Below, piece after piece: positions 39,073 to 47,193 of a DNA stretch of 47,292 bases; the stretch's first letter is position 1; each line of letters starts with the position of its first letter. The translations under genes were made by a program, and so were the position numbers. The notes beneath the pieces were generated by a model that searched no databases, was not told the origin of the DNA, and was given only the letters and a program-made list of their open reading frames with translations. Where the stretch lies: the NCBI GenBank assembly GCA_004557855.1, contig SFFJ01000011.1, positions 1-47,292 of the forward strand, given 5' to 3'. Origin of the DNA: Oscillospiraceae bacterium (lineage in GTDB: Bacteria > Bacillota > Clostridia > Oscillospirales > Ruminococcaceae).

Positions 39073-40104
39073 ATGAAAAAAATAATTGCGCTGCTACTTG
39101 CGATCATGATGCCGGTCTGCATTCTTGCCGGCTGTACAAAGCAGAAAGACCATGAAAAAAACAATCCGGACAAAACAGGAAAACTGAAGGTTGTCACCAC
39201 CAATTTCCCCGAATACGACTGGGCCAGGGAGATTCTCGGCGATAAGGCGGAAAATGCCGAGCTCACGATGCTGTTGGATAACGGCGTTGACCTTCACAGC
39301 TATCAGCCCACCGCCGATGATATCGTAAAAATTTCCACCTGCGACCTGTTTATCCATGTGGGCGGCGAGTCTGACGGCTGGGTCGAGGGGGCTTTGAAAA
39401 ATGCCGCCAACAAGGATGTGAAGGTCATCAATCTGATGGAGGTGATGGGGAATTCCATAAAAGCGGAAGAAACCATTGAGGGGATGCAGGGAACCGAACA
39501 CGACCATGACCACGAGGATGCAGACGAACATGACCAAGAGGACGGACATGACCATGAGAATAATGCGGAATATGACGAGCATGTGTGGTTGTCTTTGAAG
39601 AACGCCGAAATTCTGGTCGGTGCAATATCCGATGCCTTGCAGGAGCTTGACCCGGAAAACAAGGACACCTATGCTGCCAATGCCGATGCCTATGTGAAAA
39701 AGCTGTCTGCCCTTGATGCGGACTACCGGGCGGCGGTGGCCGGGGCAGCCTATAAGACTATTCTGTTCGGCGACCGTTTCCCGTTCCGCTATCTGGTTGA
39801 TGACTATGGTTTGAGCTACTACGCCGCATTTGCGGGCTGTTCCGCCGAGACCGAAGCCGGCTTTGATACCATAACATTCCTTGCCAGGAAGGTGGATGAG
39901 CTGGGGCTGCCTTGTGTGCTGACCATCGAGGGGGCGCGGCATAAAATTGCGGGGACTATCGTGCAGAATACGGCTGCGAAAAATCAAAAGGTGTTGACCA
40001 TGGACTCTATGCAGTCTACGACATCAAAGGATGCGGCAAACGGCACGACATACCTTTCCGTTATGGAGAAAAACCTTTCCGTGCTGAAGCAGGCGCTGGG
40101 GTAA
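39073..40104 (+). CDS. znuA: Zinc-type ABC substrate-binding lipoprotein
   Basis: A 343-residue cluster A-I (ZnuA/AdcA) protein: lipobox near residue 20 (CILAGC), then KLKVVTTNFPEYDWAREI, DNGVDLHSYQPTADDI (first His ligand) and DLFIHVGGESDGW. A His/Asp-rich loop (EHDHDHEDADEHDQEDGHDH) leads into EYDEHVWLS with the second His; FGDRFPFRYLVDDYGL is also conserved. It delivers zinc, or possibly manganese, to the permease. The start at 39073 has a CGGAGG site. The partner ATPase gene downstream is broken. Confidence 0.93.
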   Translation: MKKIIALLLAIMMPVCILAGCTKQKDHEKNNPDKTGKLKVVTTNFPEYDWAREILGDKAENAELTMLLDNGVDLHSYQPTADDIVKISTCDLFIHVGGESDGWVEGALKNAANKDVKVINLMEVMGNSIKAEETIEGMQGTEHDHDHEDADEHDQEDGHDHENNAEYDEHVWLSLKNAEILVGAISDALQELDPENKDTYAANADAYVKKLSALDADYRAAVAGAAYKTILFGDRFPFRYLVDDYGLSYYAAFAGCSAETEAGFDTITFLARKVDELGLPCVLTIEGARHKIAGTIVQNTAAKNQKVLTMDSMQSTTSKDAANGTTYLSVMEKNLSVLKQALG

Positions 40105-40116
40105 GGAGGCAAGGTT

Positions 40117-40310
40117 ATGGTACGGCTTACTGATCAAAAGCGCTGTGTCGGCTGCGATGGGAAGCCGGTTCTGCAAGGACTTGATTTTAAGGCCATTGCG
40201 AACGACGGCACTTGTGCTTCCCCACGATTTTACAGCAGGAGCCAAATGCGCCGGCCGCATTATTCACGCCGGCGTTACTGTATTCCACGGCACATGGGCG
40301 GTGGCGCATG
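40117..40310 (+). pseudogene. znuC: znuC remnant: N- and C-terminal scraps of the zinc ATPase
   Basis: A good AAGGAGG site and ATG at 40117 open MVRLTDQKRC..., whose GCDGKPVLQGLDFKA matches the start of ZnuC-type ATPases (YDGxPVLxxLxF). After about codon 26 the homology stops. In another frame (+1), from ~40194, TTALVLPHDFTAGAKCAGRI and IHAGVTVFHGTW match the ZnuC C-terminus from the H-loop (SHD) to the end. Everything between (Walker A, Q-loop, signature, Walker B; roughly 500 bp) is missing, with a frameshift at the join near 40190-40200. It cannot encode a working ATPase. The neighbours on both sides are intact and correctly spaced. Confidence 0.85.
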
Positions 40311-41165
40311 ATAACCGCCATTTTGGAAAAGCTGACCCTCTACTGGGCGTATCCGTTTGTCCGCTATGCGCTTATTGTCGGCGTATTGATTGCGCTTTGC
40401 TCCTCTCTATTGGGGGTTACGCTGGTGCTGAAACGGTTTTCCTTCATTGGTGACGGGCTTTCCCATGTGGCGTTCGGGGCGATGGCCATCGCCGCAGTGC
40501 TGCAAATCACAAGTGAAATGCCCCTGGTGATGGCTATTACAATCATCAGCGCCGTGCTGCTTCTGCGTACCGGACAGAATGCGAAGATCAGGGGTGATGC
40601 GGCTATCGCCATGATCTCGGTGGGGGCGCTCGCCATTGGATATCTGCTGATGAACATTTTTTCCTCCTCGTCAAATCTTTCGGGGGATGTTTGCAGTACA
40701 TTGTTCGGCTCAACCTCTATCCTGACGCTGTCCCTTGCAGAGGTATGGCTGTCTGTGGGAATGTCGGTGCTGGTCGTGGCGGTGTTTATCCTGTTTTACA
40801 ATAAAATCTTCGCCGTGACCTTTGATGAGAGCTTTGCAAAAGCGACCGGCATCAACACGGGATGTTATAATTTACTGATCGCCGTTGTTGTGGCTGTGAT
40901 CATTGTGCTGGCCATGAACCTTGTCGGCTCTCTGCTGATCTCCGCTCTGGTGATCTTTCCGGCACTTTCCGCCATGCGTATGTTCAAGAGCTTTCGCAGC
41001 GTGACAGTTTGTGCGGCGGTGCTTTCGGTTTTTTGTGCATTGCTTGGCATTCTGGTTTCCATTCTTGCCGGGACGCCGGTAGGCTCCACCATTGTCGCCG
41101 TTCACATCGGTGCGTTTGGCTTATCATGGATGACGGGCAGGGCGCTGGAAGGGGTGAGAAAATGA
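40308..41165 (+). CDS. znuB: Zinc-type ABC permease
   Basis: A 285-residue ABC-3 family permease with about eight TM segments. GVTLVLKRFSFIGDGLSHVAFGAMA is the family hallmark near the N-terminus, and VGSLLISALVIFPALSAMRM lies in the second half. The start ATG at 40308 comes just after the znuC remnant. All family features are present, but the ATPase that would drive it is not encoded intact here. The stop overlaps the next ATG by 4 nt. Confidence 0.92.
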   Translation: MITAILEKLTLYWAYPFVRYALIVGVLIALCSSLLGVTLVLKRFSFIGDGLSHVAFGAMAIAAVLQITSEMPLVMAITIISAVLLLRTGQNAKIRGDAAIAMISVGALAIGYLLMNIFSSSSNLSGDVCSTLFGSTSILTLSLAEVWLSVGMSVLVVAVFILFYNKIFAVTFDESFAKATGINTGCYNLLIAVVVAVIIVLAMNLVGSLLISALVIFPALSAMRMFKSFRSVTVCAAVLSVFCALLGILVSILAGTPVGSTIVAVHIGAFGLSWMTGRALEGVRK

Positions 41166-41644
41166 AGATGCTTTTCTGCGTATTGATGATGGTGTTGACG
41201 CTTGTATCACTTGCCGCCTGCGGGGGTAAGAATGAGACAAACAGTCAGACGCCTTCCCCTCCTGGTTCACAAAGCCGATTGACCGAGAAGCAGCCTACAT
41301 CCGAGCCTGGCCGTATCGATATTGATCTGACCGAGTTCAGCAGCAACATGGTCTATGCGGAAGTATATCATATGATTTCGGAACCGGAGCAATACCTTGG
41401 AAAAACGATAAAGATATACGGGGTCTATGAGCTTTACGTTGACCCGGATATAGAAAAGGAATACCATACCTGCATCGTTACCGATGCGGCTGCCTGCTGC
41501 TCCGTCGGTTTGGAATTTGCTCCGGCCGGGGGTCAGGACCTTCCCCAAAACAGCGACTCCGTCACGCTGATCGGTAAGTTCGGCTTTTACGAAGAAAACG
41601 GCAACAGAACCTACTGTCTTACGGATGCTGTGTTTGTAAGTTAG
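41162..41644 (+). CDS. Lipoprotein of the zinc operon, OB-like
   Basis: A 160-residue lipoprotein (lipobox SLAAC, residues ~16-20), a Ser/Pro/Thr linker and a ~100-residue domain: MISEPEQYLGKTIKIYGVYEL, TCIVTDAAACCSVGLEF and DSVTLIGKFGFYEENG suggest a small beta-barrel (OB-like). AACC supplies adjacent cysteines. It overlaps the permease stop (ATGA), so it is the last gene of the zinc operon. I do not recognise a named family; an extracellular accessory for metal capture is inference. Confidence 0.75.
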   Translation: MKMLFCVLMMVLTLVSLAACGGKNETNSQTPSPPGSQSRLTEKQPTSEPGRIDIDLTEFSSNMVYAEVYHMISEPEQYLGKTIKIYGVYELYVDPDIEKEYHTCIVTDAAACCSVGLEFAPAGGQDLPQNSDSVTLIGKFGFYEENGNRTYCLTDAVFVS

Positions 41645-41777
41645 GCATTGTTTTACGGTAAGACTGCAAAGCAGATGTGCAGCTGACGATCTGTGCTGAT
41701 GCAATAGGACGTACATTTGAAATATCCCCCGCTGACACCGGGGGATGTTCATTTTGCCCAAAAAATTTGATGTTCTT

Positions 41778-41821
41778 TTTACAGAAGCGGAATTTTTCTT
41801 TTTACATGGGGGCGATAAGAT
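41778..41821 (+). promoter_or_regulatory. Candidate Pho-regulated promoter of pstS
   Basis: TTTACA hexamers lie at 41778 and 41801, with another on the opposite strand at 41844-41849. TAAGAT (41816-41821) starts 32 nt after the first hexamer, the gap seen at phoB and at the Na+/Pi cotransporter. The 11-bp tandem register is less clear here. The rest of the gap from 41645 holds nothing I can name. Confidence 0.45.
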
Positions 41822-41869
41822 GAAGATGCTAAAAGAAATCAAATGTAAAAAGAAGAAAGGATGTTAGAC

Positions 41870-42712
41870 ATGAAAAACCTGATTGCAATTGTACTTGCCA
41901 TTGCCTGTGCCGCCGCACTGATGCTGACCGGCTGCGGCAATAATAATGACCCCCAGCCCGAGCCCCAGCCCACCGAGCTGACCGGCTCCATTTCCACCGA
42001 TGGCTCCACCTCGATGCAGAAGGTCATCAACACACTGGGCGAAGCCTTTATGAATGAGAATAAGGGCATTACCTTTACCTACAATCCCACCGGCTCCGGC
42101 TCCGGCATCAAGGCCGTTCAGGAGGGCCGCTGCGATATCGGCCTTTCCAGCCGGGCGCTGAAGGCCGTGGAAAAGGAAGCCGGTCTCAAGGAAACTGTTC
42201 TGGCCTATGACGGTATCGCCATCATCGTGAACCCCGAGAATACCGTAAGTGACCTGACCATCAAGCAAATCGCCGACGTCTACACCGGCAAGATCACCAA
42301 CTGGAAAGAGCTTGGCGGCGAGGATGCCGAGATAGTACTGATCGGCCGTGAAGCCGGCAGCGGTACTCGTGACGGCTTTGAGACCATTACCAAGACCGCC
42401 GATACCTGCAAGTATCGTCAGGAGCTGACCTCCACCGGTGATGTGATCACCACCGTAGCGCAGAACCCCGATGCCATCGGTTATGCTTCTCTGGCGGCGA
42501 TCAAGGACACTGTAAAGGCACTTTCCGTCGGCGGGGTCGCTCCCTCCGAGGAGACCGTAAAGGACGGTACCTATGCCATCCAGCGCCCCTTCGTGCTGGT
42601 GACGGTTGAGGGTAAGGCGCTCAACGAGTGCGCACAGAAATTCTTTGAGTATATCACTTCCTCCGGGGCAGCCGAGCTGATCTCCGCTGCCGGGGCGGTA
42701 GCCGCCAACTAA
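41870..42712 (+). CDS. pstS: Phosphate-binding lipoprotein PstS
   Basis: A 280-residue lipoprotein: signal with lipobox LTGC, then GSISTDGSTSMQKVINTLGEAF (phosphate-binding TSM loop), YNPTGSGSGIKAVQEG, RCDIGLSSR, REAGSGTRDGFE (second phosphate loop) and NPDAIGYASL. All main binding motifs are present. The start at 41870 is preferred over the ATG at 41861, because the AAAGGA site abuts the latter. It should capture phosphate outside the membrane, but the membrane and ATPase parts encoded next are defective. Confidence 0.95.
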   Translation: MKNLIAIVLAIACAAALMLTGCGNNNDPQPEPQPTELTGSISTDGSTSMQKVINTLGEAFMNENKGITFTYNPTGSGSGIKAVQEGRCDIGLSSRALKAVEKEAGLKETVLAYDGIAIIVNPENTVSDLTIKQIADVYTGKITNWKELGGEDAEIVLIGREAGSGTRDGFETITKTADTCKYRQELTSTGDVITTVAQNPDAIGYASLAAIKDTVKALSVGGVAPSEETVKDGTYAIQRPFVLVTVEGKALNECAQKFFEYITSSGAAELISAAGAVAAN

Positions 42713-42726
42713 AGTGGAAAGGAAGG

Positions 42727-42753
42727 GACGGCGGCAGATGCTGCCGTCTTTTC
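42727..42753 (+). terminator. Hairpin with U run after pstS
   Basis: GACGG...CAG pairs with CTG...CCGTC around ATG (with a CGG bulge), followed by TTTT. Likely a partial terminator that raises PstS over the membrane components. Confidence 0.6.
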
Positions 42754-42775
42754 CGTTAAGGAGGAAGCATCGACA

Positions 42776-43690
42776 ATGAAAAAGACAGGCGAAAAGATCG
42801 TTCATTTTATCTTTTTCCTGCTGGGGCTCATCACGGTAGGATTTGTTCTGCTGATCAGCATTTACCTGGTGCTGTCCGGCATCCCGGCCATTCGGCAGGT
42901 CGGCCTGGGGGAGTTCCTGTTCGGTAAGGTTTGGGCCTCCATCGCAGCGGAGCCCCGTTACGGCATTTTGCCCTTTATCCTCACCAGCATCTACGGCACG
43001 GCCGGCGCCATCCTGCTGAGGGTGCCGATTGGATTTCTGACGGCGGTCTATCTGGCGAAGCAGGCGCCGCCTAAAATAAAGAATACGATGCAGGCGGCGG
43101 TAAGCCTGCTGGCGGGAATTCCGTCGGTGGTATACGGCCTGGTGGGAATGATGGTATTGGTGCTCGGAATTCGCAAGGTGTTCCATGTACCGGACGGCGC
43201 AAGCCTGCTGGCGGCGATTATCGTACTGGCCATTATGATCCTCCCCTCCATTATCAAGGTATCGGTCACGGCGCTGGAGGCCGTCCTCGGGGAATATGAG
43301 GAGGCTTCGCTGGCTTTGGGAGCTACACCGGTAGAAACCTATTTTAAGGTATCGGTCCCGTCGGCACGCAGCGGTATTGCGGCGGCGGTGGTGCTCGGTG
43401 TCGGGCGGGCCATCGGCGAAGCAATGGCGGTGATGATGGTCTCCGGCAATGCGACCAGCCGGATGCCCAGCCTGTTTGAAAGTGTGCGGTTTTTGACTAC
43501 GGCCGTTGCCAGCGAATGGTCTTATTCCATTGTTATCGTTACGCATAATATGCAGCAGGCTGTCCGCATTTCGGATCAAACGGCGTTTTTCCTGCTGGGC
43601 AAGCTGATTGAATTCGGCAACACCGAGGCGCTGTTCTCTCAACCAAAGGAGAAAAAGACGGAGGATTACATCACGGGGAGGTTCGGTTAA
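42776..43690 (+). CDS. PstC-PstB chimeric frame (pstA and most of pstB absent)
   Basis: A 304-residue open frame with two unrelated parts. Residues 1-~248 are the phosphate permease PstC, including YGILPFILTSIYGT, LLAGIPSVVYGL, the EAA-type loop (EASLALGATPVETYFKV) and IGEAMAVMMVSGN; it stops near TTAVASEW, before the last TM helix. From ~250 the sequence is the PstB C-terminus: IVIVTHNMQQAVRISDQTAF (H-loop) and TEDYITGRFG. Missing are the last ~45 residues of PstC, all of PstA and ~190 residues of PstB with Walker A, signature and Walker B. The join near 43520-43528 is in frame. The product cannot be a working ABC permease or ATPase by known rules. The ATG has a GGAGG site; the stop overlaps the phoU start. 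Confidence 0.9.
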   Translation: MKKTGEKIVHFIFFLLGLITVGFVLLISIYLVLSGIPAIRQVGLGEFLFGKVWASIAAEPRYGILPFILTSIYGTAGAILLRVPIGFLTAVYLAKQAPPKIKNTMQAAVSLLAGIPSVVYGLVGMMVLVLGIRKVFHVPDGASLLAAIIVLAIMILPSIIKVSVTALEAVLGEYEEASLALGATPVETYFKVSVPSARSGIAAAVVLGVGRAIGEAMAVMMVSGNATSRMPSLFESVRFLTTAVASEWSYSIVIVTHNMQQAVRISDQTAFFLLGKLIEFGNTEALFSQPKEKKTEDYITGRFG

Positions 43691-44337
43691 TGAGAAGTCA
43701 CTTTGATGAACAACTTTCGCAGCTCAATCGGGAGCTGACCGAAATGGGCGCCCTGTGCGAGGAAGCGATAGCGCTATCGGCCAAGGCGTTGAGCGATGGC
43801 GATAAGACGCTGGCCGCCCGTGTAGCGCCGCTGGATGCCGAAATCGACCAAAAGGAACGGGATATCGAAAGCCTGTGCCTTAAACTGCTGCTTCAGCAGC
43901 AGCCGGTGGCCCGCGATCTGCGGCAGATCTCCGCCGCACTGAAAATGATCACCGATATGGAACGAATCGGCGATCAGGCGGAGGATATTGCGGAGATTGT
44001 CACCTGCATGGAATACCGCTGCACCAACTGCACCATGCTGCGGGAAATGGCCAAGGCCGCCATAAAAATGGTGACTGAAAGTGCAGATGCCTATGTGTGG
44101 CGGGATACCGGGCTGGCACAGCAGGTCATCGCCGAAGACGATATTGTGGATGAATATTTTGACCGCATAAAGCAGGAGCTGATCCCACAAATCGCCCAAA
44201 ACCCGGCGAACGGGGAACGTGCGATCGACCTTTTGATGATCGCCAAGTACTTCGAGCGCATCGGCGACCATGCGGTGAACATTGCGGAGTGGGTCATTTT
44301 CTCGGTGACCGGCATCCATAAAAGCAGCGAGCTGTAA
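43690..44337 (+). CDS. phoU: Phosphate signalling protein PhoU
   Basis: A 215-residue all-helical protein with the two PhoU repeats: DMERIGDQAEDIAEI (~95-110) and YFERIGDHAVNIAEW (~190-205), each with the E/DxxxD metal-binding pattern. It links the Pst transporter to PhoR and represses the Pho regulon when phosphate is plentiful. The start overlaps the stop of the pstC-pstB chimera (TAATG). It appears intact although its transporter partner is not. A strong terminator follows. Confidence 0.95.
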   Translation: MRSHFDEQLSQLNRELTEMGALCEEAIALSAKALSDGDKTLAARVAPLDAEIDQKERDIESLCLKLLLQQQPVARDLRQISAALKMITDMERIGDQAEDIAEIVTCMEYRCTNCTMLREMAKAAIKMVTESADAYVWRDTGLAQQVIAEDDIVDEYFDRIKQELIPQIAQNPANGERAIDLLMIAKYFERIGDHAVNIAEWVIFSVTGIHKSSEL

Positions 44338-44347
44338 TAAAGGAAAA

Positions 44348-44391
44348 GAGACCGTGGCAAATGATTTTGCTGCGGTCTCCATTCATATTTT
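44348..44391 (+). terminator. Terminator after phoU
   Basis: GAGACCG (44348-44354) pairs with CGGTCTC (44373-44379), and an inner GCAAA/TTTGC stem closes on TGAT. TTTTT follows at 44387-44391. Confidence 0.8.
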
Positions 44392-44513
44392 TGCACACTA
44401 TTATTGCTGCGCCATTCGTCAAAAAGCCGATTGTCTCCATCTGTTTTTGTGCAGTATGCCATTCCTCATCCACATTTTCCGACATGTTTCGTGCATTTTC
44501 CCCTCGTTCCCCC

Positions 44514-44541
44514 TTGCACCGTGCGCCTCCTGCGGTATAAT
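44514..44541 (+). promoter_or_regulatory. Promoter of the surface-protein gene
   Basis: TTGCAC (44514-44519), 16 nt, TATAAT (44536-44541), 45 nt before the start at 44586. Confidence 0.6.
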
Positions 44542-44585
44542 AGAAGATAACTACGACAAATATGACATCCAAAGGAGCCCCCACG

Positions 44586-44909
44586 ATGAAACGACGCCTG
44601 TTCAGCATCCTGCTCGCCCTCTGCATGGCCCTCGCCATGCTCCCTACTGCCGCTTTCGCAAAATCCGTTTCGTTTAATGGTGAAATTATCATCGAAAATA
44701 ATCGTTGGGAATTCGCGGATGATGAAACAGTCTGCTATTATATCCCCGGTAAAAACGGTAAATTCAGTGTTAACCAGCCAAATTCCGGTTCCTTCCTCAA
44801 GGTGACCAAAACCGGCGAAAACGAGATCACCATCACCGTCTTCGGCAATGTGACCCTCCAAGGAAAAAAGCCCTTTCTGCCAATGACGAAAATGCCATCA
44901 AATCCATAA
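44586..44909 (+). CDS. Surface protein, 5' frame (signal peptide)
   Basis: The ATG at 44586 (AAAGGAG site) starts a classical signal peptide (MKRRLFSILLALCMALAMLP, cleavage near AFAKS) and about 60 residues of a beta-rich exported domain. Homology to the rest of the protein does not continue in this frame: after GKK at 44862-44870 it reads 13 codons of nonsense to a stop at 44907-44909. The following sequence continues naturally in the -1 frame from 44870. The change falls at GGAAAAAAG, where the in-frame codons GGA AAA AAG contain the heptamer A AAA AAG (44864-44870). See the companion entry for the rest of the protein. Confidence 0.75.
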   Translation: MKRRLFSILLALCMALAMLPTAAFAKSVSFNGEIIIENNRWEFADDETVCYYIPGKNGKFSVNQPNSGSFLKVTKTGENEITITVFGNVTLQGKKPFLPMTKMPSNP

Positions 44910-47140
44910 AAAATCTCATCATCACCGGGGCCACCGGGAAGGATACACTATCCTTGAGCACAACAACGCGCGGTACGGCAATTTCTGTCCTTGGCGATCT
45001 TACTGTCACCGGCATCGCCCTCACGGCCACCGCCGGTAATGGCCATGCGCTTCGGGCGAATAACATTACCGTTTCCGACGCCACCCTTATTGCCACCAAC
45101 AATTCCGCTGACAGCGCCGCCATTCAGGCCACGCAGGGCGACGGTCCCCTTGGAAATCTCACCGTTTCCGGCACCTCCGCCATCACCGTCACCAATAAAA
45201 ATGCCACCGGCCGTGCCATCCATGCGACCATCATAAACGGCAACACCGACGGCCGAACGTTGACGGTCAACGGCAACGAAACCCCCGGGCAAACGGATGC
45301 ATCGCAGGTTACCATCAGCTCCCCGGCTCCCCATTCTCACATTTGTAGTGATGGATGGACATCCGACGCCACCGGCCATTGGCACCGATGTGTAGATGCC
45401 AACTGCACCGAAAAGCTGAACTTTGCAGCCCACTCCGGCGGCACCGCCACCTGCACCGCAAAGAAAAAGTGCAGCATCTGCGGCCAAACATATGGCGAAC
45501 TTGACGCCAATAACCATACCGCCCTTTCCGACTGGGCATCGGATGAAACTCACCATTGGAAAACCTGTTCAGCTTGCAACACAGATATAGAAAAAACCGC
45601 CCACACCGGCGGCACCGCAACCTGCACCGCAAAAATGGTGTGCACCGTCTGCGGCGAACCATACGGTGGGTTTGACACCAGTAACCATACCGCCCTTTCC
45701 GGCTGGGCATCGGATGAAACTCACCATTGGAAAACCTGTTCAGCTTGCAACACAGACATCGAGAAATACGCCCACTCCGGCGGCACCGCCACCTGCACCG
45801 AAGCGAAAAGGTGCGAGATTTGCAGCCAATCGTATGGCGAGTTTGACCCCAATAACCATACCCATCTTTCTGACTGGACATCGGATGAGACCGACCACTG
45901 GAAAGACTGTGCAGACTGTAAAGCAGCCGACATTGATAAAGCCGCCCACACCGGCGGCGCTGCCACCTGTGCCGAAGCAAAAAGGTGCGAGATTTGCGGC
46001 GAACCATACGGCGAGCTTAATCCCAGTAACCATACCCATCTTTCCGACTGGGCATCGGATGAAACTCACCATTGGAAAACCTGTTCAGCTTGCAACACAG
46101 ATATAGAAAAAACCGCCCACACCGGCGACGCTGCCACCTGCACCGAAGCGAAAAAGTGCGAGATTTGCAGCCAATCGTATGGCGATCTTAATCCCAGTAA
46201 CCACACCGCCCTTTCCGACTGGATATTTGATGAGACCGGCCATTGGAAAGTCTGTGCGGACTGTAACGCAACCGGCATTGATAATGCCGCCCACACCTTC
46301 GACGACTGGATCATCGATAAAGAGCCAACCGCCACCGAGGCGGGATTAAAGCATCGCACGTGCAGCGTTTGCCACTACAAAGAAACGGCCACCATCCCTC
46401 CTGCCCCCTGCACGCATGAGCGCAGCACTTGGGAACCTGCCGATGACGGGGTGCACCACGTGAAGAAATGCACAGTTTGCGGCGCTGAATTGGATACTGG
46501 GGAGCATAATTTTGCTTACTGTGATAACATGGACGGTTTTCACAGCATGACTTGCGATGTTTGCGGGGAGGCCCGTATTGAGCCGCATGATTTTGGCCAT
46601 AAAACGGTGCCTGTCAATGACGGAAAGCATCGTGGCCAATGCGTTTGCGGGGCGTTTGATGCGGCGGAAGAACATGCCTTTGAAAACGGCAGCTGCACCG
46701 CCTGCGGGGCGGCCGACCCCACCCCCGCAAAGCCTACCCCCGGCGGCTCTGGCATTATCATCACCCCGGAGGCCGCCGACCCGGCGTTCCTCTCCGGCGC
46801 GAACCAGACGGTCGCCGCTGGCAGCGCTGCGGTGTTCCGCATCGACTATAACTATGCAACGTTCCGCTCCGTTGCGGTGGATGGCGTCATCCTTACCCCC
46901 GCCAATTACACCACTTGGGATGGCAGCACTTGGGTAAAACTGACCGCAGCCTGCACGAAGTCGCTGACCCCCGGCACCCACACCCTTTCGGTTTATTTTG
47001 ACGGCGCAACCGCCGCTACGACCTTCTCCGTCGGCGGGCAGCCCAACCCTGCCACCGGCGCCCGGGATGCCGTAGGCATCGCCGTAGCCGCAGCGGTCAT
47101 TGCGCTGCTCGGCTCGGCCGCCCTCCTGCGCAAGAAGTAA
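44870..47140 (+). CDS. Surface protein, 3' frame: Cys/His/Trp repeats and NPATG anchor
   Basis: The open frame from 44870 (756 codons) continues the exported protein; it lacks its own signal peptide and a good start, although a TTG at 44954 exists. It holds a beta-helix-like segment (LTVTGIALTATAGNGHALRANNITV), then ~57-residue repeats of the type DWASDETHHWKTCSACNTDI...CxxCGEPYG, each with about four Cys and several His/Trp, then further CxxC units (KKCTVCGAEL, MTCDVCGEAR, GQCVCGAFD). A Pro-rich linker and a beta domain follow, and the C-terminus has NPATG, a hydrophobic helix and RKK, a sortase-type sorting signal. With the 5' frame it would make an ~851-residue cell-wall protein. Function unknown. 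Confidence 0.8.
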   Translation, partial: ALSANDENAIKSIKNLIITGATGKDTLSLSTTTRGTAISVLGDLTVTGIALTATAGNGHALRANNITVSDATLIATNNSADSAAIQATQGDGPLGNLTVSGTSAITVTNKNATGRAIHATIINGNTDGRTLTVNGNETPGQTDASQVTISSPAPHSHICSDGWTSDATGHWHRCVDANCTEKLNFAAHSGGTATCTAKKKCSICGQTYGELDANNHTALSDWASDETHHWKTCSACNTDIEKTAHTGGTATCTAKMVCTVCGEPYGGFDTSNHTALSGWASDETHHWKTCSACNTDIEKYAHSGGTATCTEAKRCEICSQSYGEFDPNNHTHLSDWTSDETDHWKDCADCKAADIDKAAHTGGAATCAEAKRCEICGEPYGELNPSNHTHLSDWASDETHHWKTCSACNTDIEKTAHTGDAATCTEAKKCEICSQSYGDLNPSNHTALSDWIFDETGHWKVCADCNATGIDNAAHTFDDWIIDKEPTATEAGLKHRTCSVCHYKETATIPPAPCTHERSTWEPADDGVHHVKKCTVCGAELDTGEHNFAYCDNMDGFHSMTCDVCGEARIEPHDFGHKTVPVNDGKHRGQCVCGAFDAAEEHAFENGSCTACGAADPTPAKPTPGGSGIIITPEAADPAFLSGANQTVAAGSAAVFRIDYNYATFRSVAVDGVILTPANYTTWDGSTWVKLTAACTKSLTPGTHTLSVYFDGATAATTFSVGGQPNPATGARDAVGIAVAAAVIALLGSAALLRKK
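45356..46390 (+). repeat. Tandem 171-177-bp coding repeats
   Basis: Conserved TGG codons at 45356, 45533, 45704, 45875, 46049 and 46220 mark units of 177, 171, 171, 174 and 171 bp. An 88-bp stretch is identical at 45524-45611 and 46040-46127. The periods are whole codons, so this is a protein repeat that may expand or contract by recombination. Confidence 0.9.
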
Positions 47141-47193
47141 CGGCCATAACCACATTCACACGGAAAGCAAAAAAGGAGCTGCGGCAAGGGATG

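Noticed and set aside
45356..46390. Regularly spaced repeats that could suggest a CRISPR array
   Set aside because: The period is 171-177 bp in whole codons, units diverge at codon level and encode CxxC motifs; there are no short repeats with unique spacers and no cas genes.
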